In this document: piece after piece, positions 54,514-63,153 of the stretch | Numbering within the stretch: the stretch's first letter is position 1 | Layout of the letters: each line of letters begins with the position of its first letter | Assembly: GCF_022524485.1 (NCBI RefSeq) | Contig: NZ_JAKXMK010000039.1 | Location: 1 to 64,000 of the forward strand | Reading direction: 5' to 3' | DNA length: 64,000 nucleotides | Origin: Pseudonocardia alaniniphila | GTDB taxonomy: Bacteria > Actinomycetota > Actinomycetes > Mycobacteriales > Pseudonocardiaceae | Notes under the pieces: model-generated | Databases searched by the model: none | What the model was told of the DNA's origin: nothing | Seen by the model: only the letters and a program-made list of their open reading frames with translations | Translations under genes and position numbers: made by a program

Positions 54514-56429
54514 GACGATCCCTCCTGGGAGCCGGACACGTCGGACGGCCGCAGCAGGGGACGCTGCTCGGCCTTGCGCGCCTCGTAGGTCTTACGTGCT
54601 TGCTTCGTGCTGTCGAGCTGGGCGACCTCGGACACCGGAACGTCCCACCAGCTCTCCGAGGACGGGACGGGCGCGAGCGGGTCGGTCTCGATGTGGATCG
54701 CCGTGGTGCGGACGGACGCCCGCGAACGCGCCAGCGCGTCGCGGAACTCCTCGATCGTCCGCACCCGGATCACGTCGGCACCGAGGCTCGCCGCGTTGGC
54801 GGCGAGGTCGACCGGGAGCACGTCGCCGTCGAGCTGCCCAGTCTGCGGGTTGCGGTAGCGGTACGCGGTGCCGAAGCGCTGCGAGCCCACCGACTCCGAG
54901 AGCGAGCCGATCGAGGCGAACCCGTGGTTCTCCACGATGACGAGGTTGAGCTTGATTCCCTCGGACACCGCGGTGACCAGCTCCTGGGACATCATCAGGT
55001 AGGAACCGTCGCCGACCAGGGCGAACACCTCACGCTCCGGTGCAGCCATCTTGACCCCGAGCGCTCCGGCGATCTCGTAGCCCATGCAGGAGTAGGCGTA
55101 TTCGACGTGGTACTGCTTCGAGTCGCGGGCCCGCCAGAGCATCTGCAGGTCGCCGGGCATCGAGCCGGCCGCCTGCACCACGACGTCCCGCGCGTCCATC
55201 ACCTCGTTGAGCGTGCCGAGCACCTCGGTCTGCGCCGGGAGCGGCTGGTGGCCCAGGTGCGCTGCCTCGTCGACGACCTGGTTCCAGCGCTCGGCATGCT
55301 CGCGGTGGGTGGTGGTGTACGCCTCGTCCACGCGGTACCCCTCGACCGCGTCGACGAGTGCGTCCAGCGCCGCTCGCGCGTCGGCCACGACCATCGTGCC
55401 GGCGTGCTTCGCCGCGTCGAACGCCGCGACGTTGACGTTGACGAACCGGACGTCCGGGTGCTGGAACGCCGTGCGGGACGCCGTGGTGAAGTCGCTGTAG
55501 CGGGTGCCCACGCCGATCACGACGTCGGCCTCGCGGGCCAGTGCGTTGGCCACCGGGGAACCTGTGGACCCGACACCGCCGACGGCCTGCGGGTGGTCCC
55601 ACAGCAGCGCGCCCTTGCCGGCCTGCGTGTCGGCGACGGGGATGCCGGTGGCCTCGGCGAACCGGCGCAGCGCCTCGGTGGCCTCGCTGTAGTGCACCCC
55701 GCCACCCGCGACGAGCAGGGGACGGCGGGCCGAGGAGATGATGTCGGCTGCCCGGGCCAGCGCGGCAGGCTCCGGCACCGGGCGCGGGATGTGCCAGACC
55801 CGCTTCGCGAACAGCTCCTCGGGCCAGTCGTGGGCCTCGGCCTGCACGTCCTGCGGCAGCGCGATCGTCACCGCGCCAGTCTCGGCCGGGTCGGTGAGCA
55901 CCCGCATCGCACCGAGCAGCGCGGACGGGAGCTGCTCCGGGCGCCAGACCCGGTCGAAGAAGCGCGACAGCGGCCGGAACGCGTCGTTCACCGACACGTC
56001 GTAGCCGAAGGGCTGCTCCAGCTCCTGCAGCACCGGGCTCGCCACACGCGTCGCGAAGATGTCGGACGGCAGCAGGAGTACCGGGATGCGGTTGGTGGTG
56101 GCCAGCGCCGCCCCGGTGAGCATGTTCGTCGACCCCGGCCCGATCGACGCCGTGCAGGCCATCGCTTGGCGCCGGTTGCGCATCCGCGAGTAGCCGACGG
56201 CGGAGTGCACCATGCCCTGCTCGTTGCGGGCCAGGTGATAGGGGAGATCGGAGCCCGTGCCGTCACCCTGGGCCGACTCCAGCAGCGCCTGCGCGACGCC
56301 GGCCACGTTCCCGTGCCCGAAGATGCCGAAGCAGCCGGGGATCAGCCGCTGCTCGATCCCGTCGCGCTCGCTGTACTGGGCGGCCAGGAACCGGACGAGC
56401 GCCTGGGCGACGGTCAACCGAACGGTCAT
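54510..56429 (-). CDS. iolD: 3D-(3,5/4)-trihydroxycyclohexane-1,2-dione acylhydrolase
   Basis: 639-residue ThDP-dependent ring-opening enzyme that converts the cyclic dione to 5-deoxy-D-glucuronate. RLTVAQALVRFLAAQYSERDG at the N-terminus, GIFGHGNVAGV, CTASIGPGSTNML, and the ThDP motif VGDGSYLMMSQELVTAVSEGIKLNLVIVENHG (GDG...N) near residue 495; SIGSLSESVGSQRFGTAYRYRN is IolD-specific. Its ATG overlaps the stop of the tiny coupled cistron at 56426-56518. Confidence 0.96.
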
Positions 56430-56518
56430 CGCAATCCCTCGCTGCGCTCGGTCAGCCCATAGGGAGACAACACCGCGCGGGGCCGCTGTGTCGATGATTC
56501 GCTCGCAAGCTCGCTCAT
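56426..56518 (-). CDS. Tiny coupled cistron between iolB and iolD (30 codons, ELASE type)
   Basis: An open frame starting MSELASE and ending GLTERSEGLR. Its ATG overlaps the iolB stop (ATGA) and its TGA overlaps the iolD ATG, so ribosomes could pass through without leaving the message. The 3' part carries AGCGAGGG 5-6 nt before the iolD ATG, serving as the iolD Shine-Dalgarno. The start resembles the mini-cistron at 57420 and the first codons of iolB. Peptide function is not implied; a coupling or spacer role is inferred. Confidence 0.6.
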   Translation of the reverse strand: MSELASESSTQRPRAVLSPYGLTERSEGLR

Positions 56519-57423
56519 GGGAAGCGCTCCTCGGTGGTCGTCAGCGGGAGCCGGGGGTCGATCTCCTGCTCGTCCCAGGTGCCGCGGATCCAGGCGTGGG
56601 CGGGGTCGTCGCAGATCAGCCAGGCCCGTTCCGGGCTCGGCCCGGCCATGACGTTGAGGTAGTAGAGGTCGTAGCCGGGCACGGCCATCGACGGCCCGTG
56701 CCAGCCGTGCGGGATGAGCACGGTGTCGCCGCTGCGGACCTCCGCGCACACGTCGATCTCGCGTCCCGGGCCGGACGTGTAGACGCGCTGGTAGGCGATG
56801 CCCTCGCCGGCCGGGCCCGGCGCGACCTCGAAGTAGTAGACCTCCTCCAGCGCAGCCTCGCCCTCCCGCTCCTCGTCGTGCTTGTGCGGGGGATAGGACG
56901 ACCAGTTCGCGGCCGGGGTCAGCACCTCCACCGCGATCAGCTTGTCGGCGTCGAAGGTCTCCGGGTTGCAGAAGTTGTTCACCTGCCGGCTGGCCTGCCC
57001 GGCCCCACGCAGCTCGACGGAGACGCCGTCGGCCGGGCCGTAACGGGCGGTCAGCCGGCGGGTCGCGCGGGCCGCGGGGAGCGCGAAACGGCCGCCTGAT
57101 GCCGAGGAAACGGTCACCTGCGCGTCGCGAGGGACGTAGGCGAAGTCGGTGACTCGTGAGAACACGCTCTCGCGCCCGGCGACCTCGAAGCGCTCACCGT
57201 CGCACTCGACCGTGCAGCTCCCCGAGAGCGGGAGGACGACCATCTCGTCCTCGCCGGTGGCGAAGGTGGCGCTCCCGCCCGCCGGCAGTTCGAGCACGCG
57301 CAGACTGCTGTAGCCCCAACCGGCGTTCTCCGGGGTGATGACGAGGGAGAACGTGTCGTCGCCTGTCTCGCCCCTGCGGACCAACGGGCCGACGGTGCGG
57401 GTCTCGCTCGCAAGTTCGCTCAC
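56515..57423 (-). CDS. iolB: 5-Deoxy-glucuronate isomerase
   Basis: 302 residues of double cupin; isomerises 5-deoxy-D-glucuronate to 5-dehydro-2-deoxy-D-gluconate. NWSSYPPHKHDE, EEVYYFEV and IPHGWHGPSMAVPGYDLYYLNVMAG contain the metal-binding His/Glu residues. GTG 57423 overlaps the mini-cistron stop. Residues 1-7 are VSELASE, the same as the mini-cistron start, so the repeat appears fused to the normal IolB N-terminus, which probably begins around residue 8-12. Confidence 0.94.
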   Translation of the reverse strand: MSELASETRTVGPLVRRGETGDDTFSLVITPENAGWGYSSLRVLELPAGGSATFATGEDEMVVLPLSGSCTVECDGERFEVAGRESVFSRVTDFAYVPRDAQVTVSSASGGRFALPAARATRRLTARYGPADGVSVELRGAGQASRQVNNFCNPETFDADKLIAVEVLTPAANWSSYPPHKHDEEREGEAALEEVYYFEVAPGPAGEGIAYQRVYTSGPGREIDVCAEVRSGDTVLIPHGWHGPSMAVPGYDLYYLNVMAGPSPERAWLICDDPAHAWIRGTWDEQEIDPRLPLTTTEERFP

Positions 57424-57500
57424 GTCGCCTCCTCGCTGACGCTCGTCGGCCACGTTCGCGACGCTGCTGTGTCCATTGGTTCGCTCGCAAGCTCGTTCAC
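57420..57500 (-). CDS. Tiny coupled cistron between the aldolase gene and iolB (26 codons, ELASE type)
   Basis: Open frame starting VNELASEPMDTAAS and ending SVSEEAT. GTG overlaps the aldolase stop (GTGA) and TGA overlaps the iolB GTG. It ends with AGCGAGGAGG, a strong Shine-Dalgarno 5 nt before the iolB start. Same layout as 56426-56518: conserved ELASE-coding start, variable middle, ribosome site at the end. Confidence 0.6.
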   Translation of the reverse strand: MNELASEPMDTAASRTWPTSVSEEAT

Positions 57501-58372
57501 AGGAGGCTCACCGCCGCATCCACCGCGCCGGCGACATCGTCGTTGGGTGGATAGAGCAGGGAACGCCCGATCACCAGGCCTTGCACCGTGGGGAGGGCCA
57601 GCGCCTTGCTCCAGCTCGCGAAGGCGGCGTCCTGGTCCTCGGCCACCTCGCCACCGAGGATCAGCGCGGGCAGTGTGGTCGCGGCCATCGCCCGCTCCAT
57701 CTCCTCGACGATCGGCACTTTCAGCCACGTGTATGCGGACGTCGTGCCCAGGCCCGCCGCCACGCACGTTGCGCGGATCATGGCCTCGGTCGTGAGCTCG
57801 TTGCGGACGCGCCCGTCCACGCGGTGGGAGATGAAGGGCTCGACCATGGCTATCAGGCCGTGCCTCGCCAGCTCGCCGATGGCCTTCGCGCCTGCCTCCA
57901 GCGTGGCGGCCGTCGCGGGGTCCGCGGGGTCGATGCGGATGAGCATCTTGCCGCCCTCGAACCCGGTCGCGGTGAGGCTCTTCGCGTCGTAGGCGGTGAA
58001 GCGGTCGTCGATCTCGAACGTGGTGCCGGCCAGCCCGCCGCGGTTCATCGACCCGACCACGACCTTGTCGTCGAGGGCGCGGAGCAACAGGAGGTCCTCG
58101 AGGATGTCCGGAGTGCCGAGCACCCCGTTCACGCCGGGACGGGACAGCGCGAGGCACAGCCGGTCGAGCAGGTCACGCCGATCGGCCATGGCCAGCGCGC
58201 GGCCACCGGCCCGCAGCGCGCCGCGAGCAGGGTGGTCGGCGGCGATCATCATGAGCCTGCCGTGCTCGCCGAGCAGCGAGCCGGGCCTGCGTCGGTGGGC
58301 CGCGGCCTCGGCCACGGCCTGTGGCCTGCGCACGCGGCTGTCGATCAGGTCGCGGAGCTGATCCTCACGCAC
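57497..58372 (-). CDS. Cgl0158-family (beta/alpha)8-barrel aldolase
   Basis: 291 residues. MIAADHPARGALRAGG, RPGVNGVLGTPDILEDLLLL, KMLIRIDP, MVEPFISHR, TSAYTWLKVPIVEEMERAM (Lys candidate for Schiff base) and LVIGRSLLYPPNDDVAGAVD match the DhnA-like class I aldolase encoded beside iolC in corynebacterial iol clusters. Probably cleaves 2-deoxy-5-keto-gluconate-6-phosphate to DHAP and malonate semialdehyde, in place of IolJ. GTG 58372 has GGGAGG; it overlaps the iolC 3' end by 8 bp. Confidence 0.88.
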   Translation of the reverse strand: MREDQLRDLIDSRVRRPQAVAEAAAHRRRPGSLLGEHGRLMMIAADHPARGALRAGGRALAMADRRDLLDRLCLALSRPGVNGVLGTPDILEDLLLLRALDDKVVVGSMNRGGLAGTTFEIDDRFTAYDAKSLTATGFEGGKMLIRIDPADPATAATLEAGAKAIGELARHGLIAMVEPFISHRVDGRVRNELTTEAMIRATCVAAGLGTTSAYTWLKVPIVEEMERAMAATTLPALILGGEVAEDQDAAFASWSKALALPTVQGLVIGRSLLYPPNDDVAGAVDAAVSLL

Positions 58373-59315
58373 CGATGACCTCCCGGAGCCCGGCTTCGAC
58401 CTCATCGGTAGTGGGCATGGCGTCGGAACAGGCGAGCCTGCCCGCGACGATCGCACCGGCGGCGTTGCAGAACCGCATCGCCCGCTCGAGATCCCACCGG
58501 GAGAGCAGGGCGTGGCACAGCGCGCCACCGAAGGCGTCGCCCGCTCCGAGGCCGTTCACCACCTCCACCGGCATCGGCGGCACCTGCACCTTGGCGGAGC
58601 CGTCCGACGCCAGCACACCGGCCGGGCCCTGCTTGACGACGGCGAGCTCGACGCCTGCGTCGTGCAGTGCCTCCGCGGCGGCGTGTGGCTCGCTGACCCC
58701 GACCGCGGTCTCGCATTCGTCGAGGTTGCCGACGGCGACCGTCACGTGCGGCAGTGCCTCCTGCATCCACCGGCGGGCCTCCTCCCGGGAGGGCCAGAAC
58801 ATCGGCCGGTAGTCCAGGTCGAGAACGGTGATCCCGCGCCGGTTCCGCTCCCGTAGCGCAGCGAGGGTGGCGCCGCGGCTCGGCTCCTGCGAGAGACCGG
58901 TGCCGGTCACCCAGAAGATGTCAGCCGCTCGCACGGCGTCCATGTCGAGCTCGTCGGTGCGGATCTCCAGGTCGGGAGCCTTGGGGAGGCGGTAGAAGTA
59001 GAGCGGGAAGTCGTCGGGCGGGAAGATCTCGCAGAACGTCACCGGGGTCGGCAGCTCGGGCACCGCCGTGACGTACCGGTCGTCCACGCCGTAGCCGCGT
59101 AGGGCGTCGTGCAGGAACTCTCCGAACGGGTCCTCCCCGGTCCGGGTGATCACCGCGCTGCGTCTGCCGTGGCGGGCCGCTGCGACCGCGACGTTCGACG
59201 CGCTTCCCCCGAGGTACTTGCCGAACGTCTGCACCTCGCGCAGTGAAACCCCGATCTGGAGCGGGTAGATGTCCACCCCGATCCGCCCCATGGTGAGCAC
59301 CTCGAGGGCGCTCAT
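58365..59315 (-). CDS. iolC: 5-Dehydro-2-deoxygluconokinase
   Basis: 316-residue PfkB-family sugar kinase; phosphorylates 5-keto-2-deoxygluconate. GRIGVDIYPLQIGVSLREVQTFGKYLGGSASNVAVAAARHG and LPKAPDLEIRTDELD are typical IolC; the PfkB catalytic motif is NGLGAGDAFGGAL (Asp base) near residue 256. First structural gene of the operon. ATG 59315 has no Shine-Dalgarno of its own but overlaps the TGA of an 18-codon leader frame that has a strong one. In-frame starts further upstream would read through a Pro/Asp-rich leader unlike the family. Confidence 0.94.
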   Translation of the reverse strand: MSALEVLTMGRIGVDIYPLQIGVSLREVQTFGKYLGGSASNVAVAAARHGRRSAVITRTGEDPFGEFLHDALRGYGVDDRYVTAVPELPTPVTFCEIFPPDDFPLYFYRLPKAPDLEIRTDELDMDAVRAADIFWVTGTGLSQEPSRGATLAALRERNRRGITVLDLDYRPMFWPSREEARRWMQEALPHVTVAVGNLDECETAVGVSEPHAAAEALHDAGVELAVVKQGPAGVLASDGSAKVQVPPMPVEVVNGLGAGDAFGGALCHALLSRWDLERAMRFCNAAGAIVAGRLACSDAMPTTDEVEAGLREVIGA

Positions 59316-59368
59316 GCGGTCGTTCCCGGCGTATGGCGGTCCCGGCCCCGCGTCGGCCCCGGCGTCAT
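59312..59368 (-). CDS. 18-codon leader frame coupled to iolC
   Basis: ATG 59368 follows GGGAGG by about 8-9 nt and encodes MTPGPTRGRDRHTPGTTA; the TGA overlaps iolC (ATGA). iolC lacks its own ribosome site, so its translation probably depends on this frame. No run of a single regulatory amino acid, so attenuation is not evident. Confidence 0.6.
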   Translation of the reverse strand: MTPGPTRGRDRHTPGTTA

Positions 59369-59424
59369 CGTCGCTGTCCTCCCGTTCGGGTTGTGGTCCG
59401 GGAGTGACCCGGAACACTCGGACA

Positions 59425-59468
59425 GATGTACTCTGACCTGCGAAACCTGTCAACACTTTGTCCTGACA
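59425..59468 (-). promoter_or_regulatory. iolC promoter with candidate IolR operator
   Basis: On the minus strand: -35 TTGACA (59453-59448), 17 bp, -10 TACATC (59430-59425). The -35 is part of an inverted repeat TGTCA (59448-59452) N11 TGACA (59464-59468). GGACA at 59420-59424 and TGTCC at 59459-59463 form a second spaced pair. Sites covering -35 would let the divergent GntR regulator repress iolC and perhaps itself. Confidence 0.7.
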
Positions 59469-59493
59469 TAGAGGTCTGAAGGAGTGCTGAGGC

Positions 59494-60249
59494 GTGGAAC
59501 GTTCGGCGCCAGTAAGCCTGGTCCCGGAGATGGGTTTGGACCGGACCAGCCCGGTCCCGCTGTACTTCCAGGTGGCGAGCAGGGTGCAGCAACTGATCGA
59601 GAGCGGGGAGATGCCGGTCGGCGGCAGGCTGGAGAACGAGGTGGAGCTGGCCGAGCGCCTCGGGGTCTCCCGGCCCACGATCCGCCGGGCAGTGCAGTAC
59701 CTCGTGGAGCGGGGCGTGCTCGTCCGCAAACGGGGTGCAGGCACGCAGATCGTCCACCCGAAGGTCCGCCGCCCCGTCGAGCTGACGAGCCTCTACGACG
59801 ACCTCGCCAAGACGGGACAGAAGCCGCGCACCGAGGTGCAGACGCTCCGGGTGGGGCCCGCGCCCGACCACGTGGCGGAGGCACTCGGCCTGGACTGCAA
59901 CGCCCACGTGACATGGATCGAGCGGTTGCGGTTCGCCGACGGCGAGCCGCTCGCGATCATGCACAACGCCGTGCCGGTGGACGTACTACCGCTGAGCCGC
60001 GCCGACCTCGAGAGGCACGGGCTCTACGAGCTGCTGCGGGCAGCGGGGTACGCGCCACGCATGGCTAGCCAGGTGGTGGGGGCGAGAGTCGCCACCACGG
60101 CCGAGGCCAGGATGCTCGGCGACGTCAGAGGTGCGCCGCTGCTCACCATGACGCGCACGGCATGGGATGCAAGCGGTCAAGCAGTGGAGTACGGCTCACA
60201 CATCTACCGCGCGACCCGCTATGCGTTCGAGCTCACGCTCTCGACGTGA
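59494..60249 (+). CDS. GntR-family regulator (HutC/UTRA), IolR-like
   Basis: 251 residues. Winged helix-turn-helix about 18-82 (SPVPLYFQVASRVQQLIESGEMPVGGRLENEVELAERLGVSRPTIRRAVQYLVERGVLVRKRGAGTQIV) and UTRA ligand domain about 100-245 (DDLAKTGQKPRTEV, WIERLRFADGEPLAIMHNAVP, LLTMTRTAWDASGQAVEYGSHIYRATRYAFE). Divergent from iolC exactly as iolR is in Corynebacterium iol clusters. The likely effector is an intermediate of inositol breakdown. GTG 59494 lies after a GGAG 17-19 nt upstream. Confidence 0.88.
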   Translation: MERSAPVSLVPEMGLDRTSPVPLYFQVASRVQQLIESGEMPVGGRLENEVELAERLGVSRPTIRRAVQYLVERGVLVRKRGAGTQIVHPKVRRPVELTSLYDDLAKTGQKPRTEVQTLRVGPAPDHVAEALGLDCNAHVTWIERLRFADGEPLAIMHNAVPVDVLPLSRADLERHGLYELLRAAGYAPRMASQVVGARVATTAEARMLGDVRGAPLLTMTRTAWDASGQAVEYGSHIYRATRYAFELTLST

Positions 60250-60280
60250 CGCACTCCCGCTCCGCGTAGCCGTCGTGGCT

Positions 60281-60309
60281 CGGTCGGGCACATACCGGGT
60301 GCTCGACCG
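60281..60309. terminator. Hairpin terminator after the GntR gene
   Basis: An 11-bp stem with one G-T pair (60281-60291 with 60299-60309) and a 7-nt loop. A second smaller hairpin (GGGCC-CGAA-GGCCC) lies at 60321-60334. They separate the convergent iolR-like and DUF3073 genes. Confidence 0.75.
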
Positions 60310-60339
60310 AACCACGGACAGGGCCCGAAGGCCCGGCGG

Positions 60340-60552
60340 TCAGCGGTACCGGCGGCTCGGGGCCTCGTCCTCGTCGTCCGCCTCGGGGGCGTACGGGTCG
60401 GCGTAGTCGTCCTCGTCACCACCACCGTTGCGAGGTGCCGCCGTCCCACTCCCGATCTCACGCTGCAGCGCGTCGAGATCCATGGTGGGGGAGCTGTACT
60501 TGAGCTCTCGGGCCACCTTCGTCTGCTTGGCCTTGGCTCGTCCGCGCCCCAT
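60340..60552 (-). CDS. DUF3073 protein (Rv0810c-like)
   Basis: 70 residues: MGRGRAKAKQTKVARELKYSSPTMDLDALQREI is the highly conserved actinobacterial N-terminus, followed by a Gly/Asp/Glu-rich variable tail. Function unknown. In mycobacteria it lies directly after purM; here about 27 kb separate them, which marks the right boundary of the accessory block. ATG 60552 has AAGGGGG upstream. Confidence 0.93.
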   Translation of the reverse strand: MGRGRAKAKQTKVARELKYSSPTMDLDALQREIGSGTAAPRNGGGDEDDYADPYAPEADDEDEAPSRRYR

Positions 60553-60777
60553 GGCTGGTCCCCCTTACAACAGGGAAGGGGCGGCCGGATAGCTCGGCGG
60601 CCCCATTCACATCTCATCAATGTCCTGGTGACCACCGTACCTTGCGGACGGGCCGGTGTGCGATGTGGCACCGGTTGTGTGATTTCGGACGCTCCATGTC
60701 GGCGGGACGCGAAGCGCCACGGATAACCCACGGCATGACGAACGGTGCGATGTTCGCAGGTGGAAGCCGCCGGGCTG

Positions 60778-61974
60778 CTAGGCGTCGGCGTGGTGGTGCA
60801 TGACGGGCTCGGCCAGCCGGCGCAGTGTGACGAACGCGGCCAGCGCAGCGGCGCCACCCATCGCCAGCATCACGGGCAGGCCGGCGATCTCGGCGACCAG
60901 GCCGCCGAGGGCGGGCGCAGCCGCCGCCCCGACGTAGTTGGCGGTGTTGGACACGGCCATCGCGGTGGCGGCCCGGTCCGGCGGCGCGAGCTCCCCCGCC
61001 GCGGTGAAGACCAGGCCGTTCCAGCTGATGGCGGTCGCGGCCGCAGGCACGAGGATTGCGGCCAGCAGCGGCGCCGGGCCCGGTTCCAGCGCCGCGGCCA
61101 GGCCGAACCCGACGGCGGACGCCAGCGCGATGATGCGCAGCGGTCCCAGCCTGCTCGCCACCTTGTCCGACCACACGCCGTTGCCCAGCCGGCCCGCCGC
61201 CCCCAGTACCTGGGCGAGTGCCAGCAGCCCGCCGGCAAGGCCGAGAGACAGGCCCGCGCCGTCGTGCAGCACCTCGACGAGGAACACCGAGCCGAGGAAC
61301 TGCGGCACGACGAGCAGTAGCCCACTCAGGCTGAGCCGGAGCAGCCGCCGGTCGGCCATCACGGCCAGGGTGCTCGTGGTCGGGCGGGTGCCACGGGCGG
61401 GTCGTCCGGGCGGTTCGCGCACCCAGATCGCCACCGCCACCGCGGCGACGAGACACGTGAGGGCGAGAGCCACGAACACCGCGGGAATGCCCCACACGCG
61501 CGAGATCGGGGGCAGCGAGACCGCGGCGAGCGCCGTGCCGATGGGCACCGACGTCTGCCGGACGGCCATGGCCATGCCCCGGCGCGCGGTCGGGAACCAG
61601 GTGAGCACCGCCCGGCCGCTGGCGGCGTTCACGCTCGCGCCGGACGCCCCCGCGAGGAGGAGGAGCACGCCGGCGACGACCGGGTTGCTCGCGAGGGCCG
61701 TGCCACCCAGTGCAGCGGCAGAGCCGAGCAGTCCGATGGTCATCACACCGCGCTCGCCGAACCGGTCGGCTGCGCCGCCCCATGTGATCAGGGTGAGGAC
61801 GAGACCGACCGAGATCGCGCCGATCAGCGCGCCGACGCCCGCCAGGCCGAGCCCGAAGTGGTCACGAAGGGCGGGGGTGACGGCGGAGAGACCGAGGAAG
61901 TAGGTGGCTGTGGCGGCCTGCGCGACGGTTCCCACCGCGAGCACCACCCATCGGTACCCGCTGTCCGTCCCCAC
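60778..61974 (-). CDS. MFS transporter
   Basis: 398 residues with 12 predicted membrane segments. Motif A variant GGAADRFGERGVMTIGLLGS after helix 2; WFPTARRGMAMAVRQTSVPIG resembles CynX/NimT- and glycerate-type MFS members. Substrate unknown. Start GTG 61974 is 8 nt after TACGGT (61988-61983), probably leaderless. It is inserted between DUF3073 and ygfZ relative to the mycobacterial order. Confidence 0.85.
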   Translation of the reverse strand: MGTDSGYRWVVLAVGTVAQAATATYFLGLSAVTPALRDHFGLGLAGVGALIGAISVGLVLTLITWGGAADRFGERGVMTIGLLGSAAALGGTALASNPVVAGVLLLLAGASGASVNAASGRAVLTWFPTARRGMAMAVRQTSVPIGTALAAVSLPPISRVWGIPAVFVALALTCLVAAVAVAIWVREPPGRPARGTRPTTSTLAVMADRRLLRLSLSGLLLVVPQFLGSVFLVEVLHDGAGLSLGLAGGLLALAQVLGAAGRLGNGVWSDKVASRLGPLRIIALASAVGFGLAAALEPGPAPLLAAILVPAAATAISWNGLVFTAAGELAPPDRAATAMAVSNTANYVGAAAAPALGGLVAEIAGLPVMLAMGGAAALAAFVTLRRLAEPVMHHHADA

Positions 61975-62067
61975 GCGATCCGACCGTACGCGGGCGTCCC
62001 GCTGGTCAGGAGATCTTTCCCATGGGGTGGACTGTGGGACGCGGCACCGAGCGCAGGTCCGCCCTGG

Positions 62068-63153
62068 TCAGCCTCGCAGTCCGCTTCTGATCTGGGCCGC
62101 GCGCCCGGGTGGGGGCGTGTCGTCCTCCGGCGGCACCGAGGTGGGGTCGATCGCGGCCGGTGCGATCCGGTCGTCGACCCCGGCCACCAGTTCGGCGTCC
62201 ACCGGAACCGACCGTTTGACCAGGGCCAGCGCCACCGGGCCGAGCTCGTGGTGCAGCACAACCGTGCCCGCCCTGCCGACCGGCCGGCCGTCGCGCACCA
62301 CCGGGTCGCCGGGCATTGGCAGGCGCTCGTCACCCCCGTCGAGGTGCAGCAACACGAGCCGACGCGGTGGGCGGCCGAGGTTCGCCACCCGCGCGACCGT
62401 CTCCTGGCCGCGGTAGCAGCCCTTCGTCAGGTGCACGGCCGAGCCGATCCAGCCCACCTCGTGGGGGATGGTGCGGTCGTCGGTGTCGACGTGCAGCCGG
62501 GGTCGCAGGGCCTCCACGCGCAGCGCCTCGAACGCCATGGTGCCCGCCGGTCGCGCACCGGCGGCCACGAGCCGCTCCCACCATGTGGACAGAGCGTCCC
62601 GCGGAACGAGCAGGTCCGCCGCGTCGGTGCCCGGCCACGGCATCCGTCGCATCACGCCCCCGTCGGGCAGTGCCAGCGCGCCGTGTGTCTCCGGAACGTC
62701 GACTCCCGCCGCCGCCAGCACGTCGGCCGTGGCCGGTCCGACGACACTGAGAACCGCCAGCTCGTCGGTGGCGTCGCGAGGCTCGACCTTCGACCAGAAC
62801 ACCATCTTCTGGAGGTAGGCGAGCAATTCGGGGACGTCGCCGGGCTCGGTGTCGAGGTAGACGGTGTCGCGGGTGTGCGCGACCACCATGTGGTGCAGCA
62901 CGCGCCCGTTGATGTCGAGCACGAGCGCCTCGGTGCCGGTGTCGGCGGGCAGTTCGCTCACGTGCTGGGTGAGCAGCAGGTGCAGCCAGCTCAGCCGGTC
63001 CTCGCCCGTCACGGCGATGACGCCGCGGTGCCCACGGTCGACCACAGCGGCTGTTCGGGCCATGGCCCGCTGCTCTGCCAGCGGATCGCCGCGGTGGGCG
63101 GGAACCTGGGGGTCGGAGTCGGCGCCGGGAAGCGTCTCCTCGTGCGCGTTCAT
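62068..63153 (-). CDS. ygfZ: Folate-binding Fe-S cluster assembly protein YgfZ
   Basis: 361 residues, GcvT-like fold, a tetrahydrofolate-dependent helper in Fe-S cluster enzyme maintenance. Signature KGCYRGQE near residue 245; N-terminal GVIAVTGEDRLSWLHLLLTQHV and RPAGTMAFEALRVEALRPRLHVDTDDRTIPHE are typical. ATG overlaps the Fur stop by 4 nt. Confidence 0.93.
   Translation of the reverse strand: MNAHEETLPGADSDPQVPAHRGDPLAEQRAMARTAAVVDRGHRGVIAVTGEDRLSWLHLLLTQHVSELPADTGTEALVLDINGRVLHHMVVAHTRDTVYLDTEPGDVPELLAYLQKMVFWSKVEPRDATDELAVLSVVGPATADVLAAAGVDVPETHGALALPDGGVMRRMPWPGTDAADLLVPRDALSTWWERLVAAGARPAGTMAFEALRVEALRPRLHVDTDDRTIPHEVGWIGSAVHLTKGCYRGQETVARVANLGRPPRRLVLLHLDGGDERLPMPGDPVVRDGRPVGRAGTVVLHHELGPVALALVKRSVPVDAELVAGVDDRIAPAAIDPTSVPPEDDTPPPGRAAQIRSGLRG

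Noticed and set aside
54600..56462. 620-codon plus-strand frame opposite iolD
   Set aside because: Shadow of iolD; low-complexity Arg/Val/Gly/His composition, no recognised motif or ribosome site.
60736..60800. Plus-strand peptide containing EAAGLLGV, resembling a MerR/BldC-type helix
   Set aside because: Only eight residues match and the frame continues antisense into the MFS gene; most likely coincidence.
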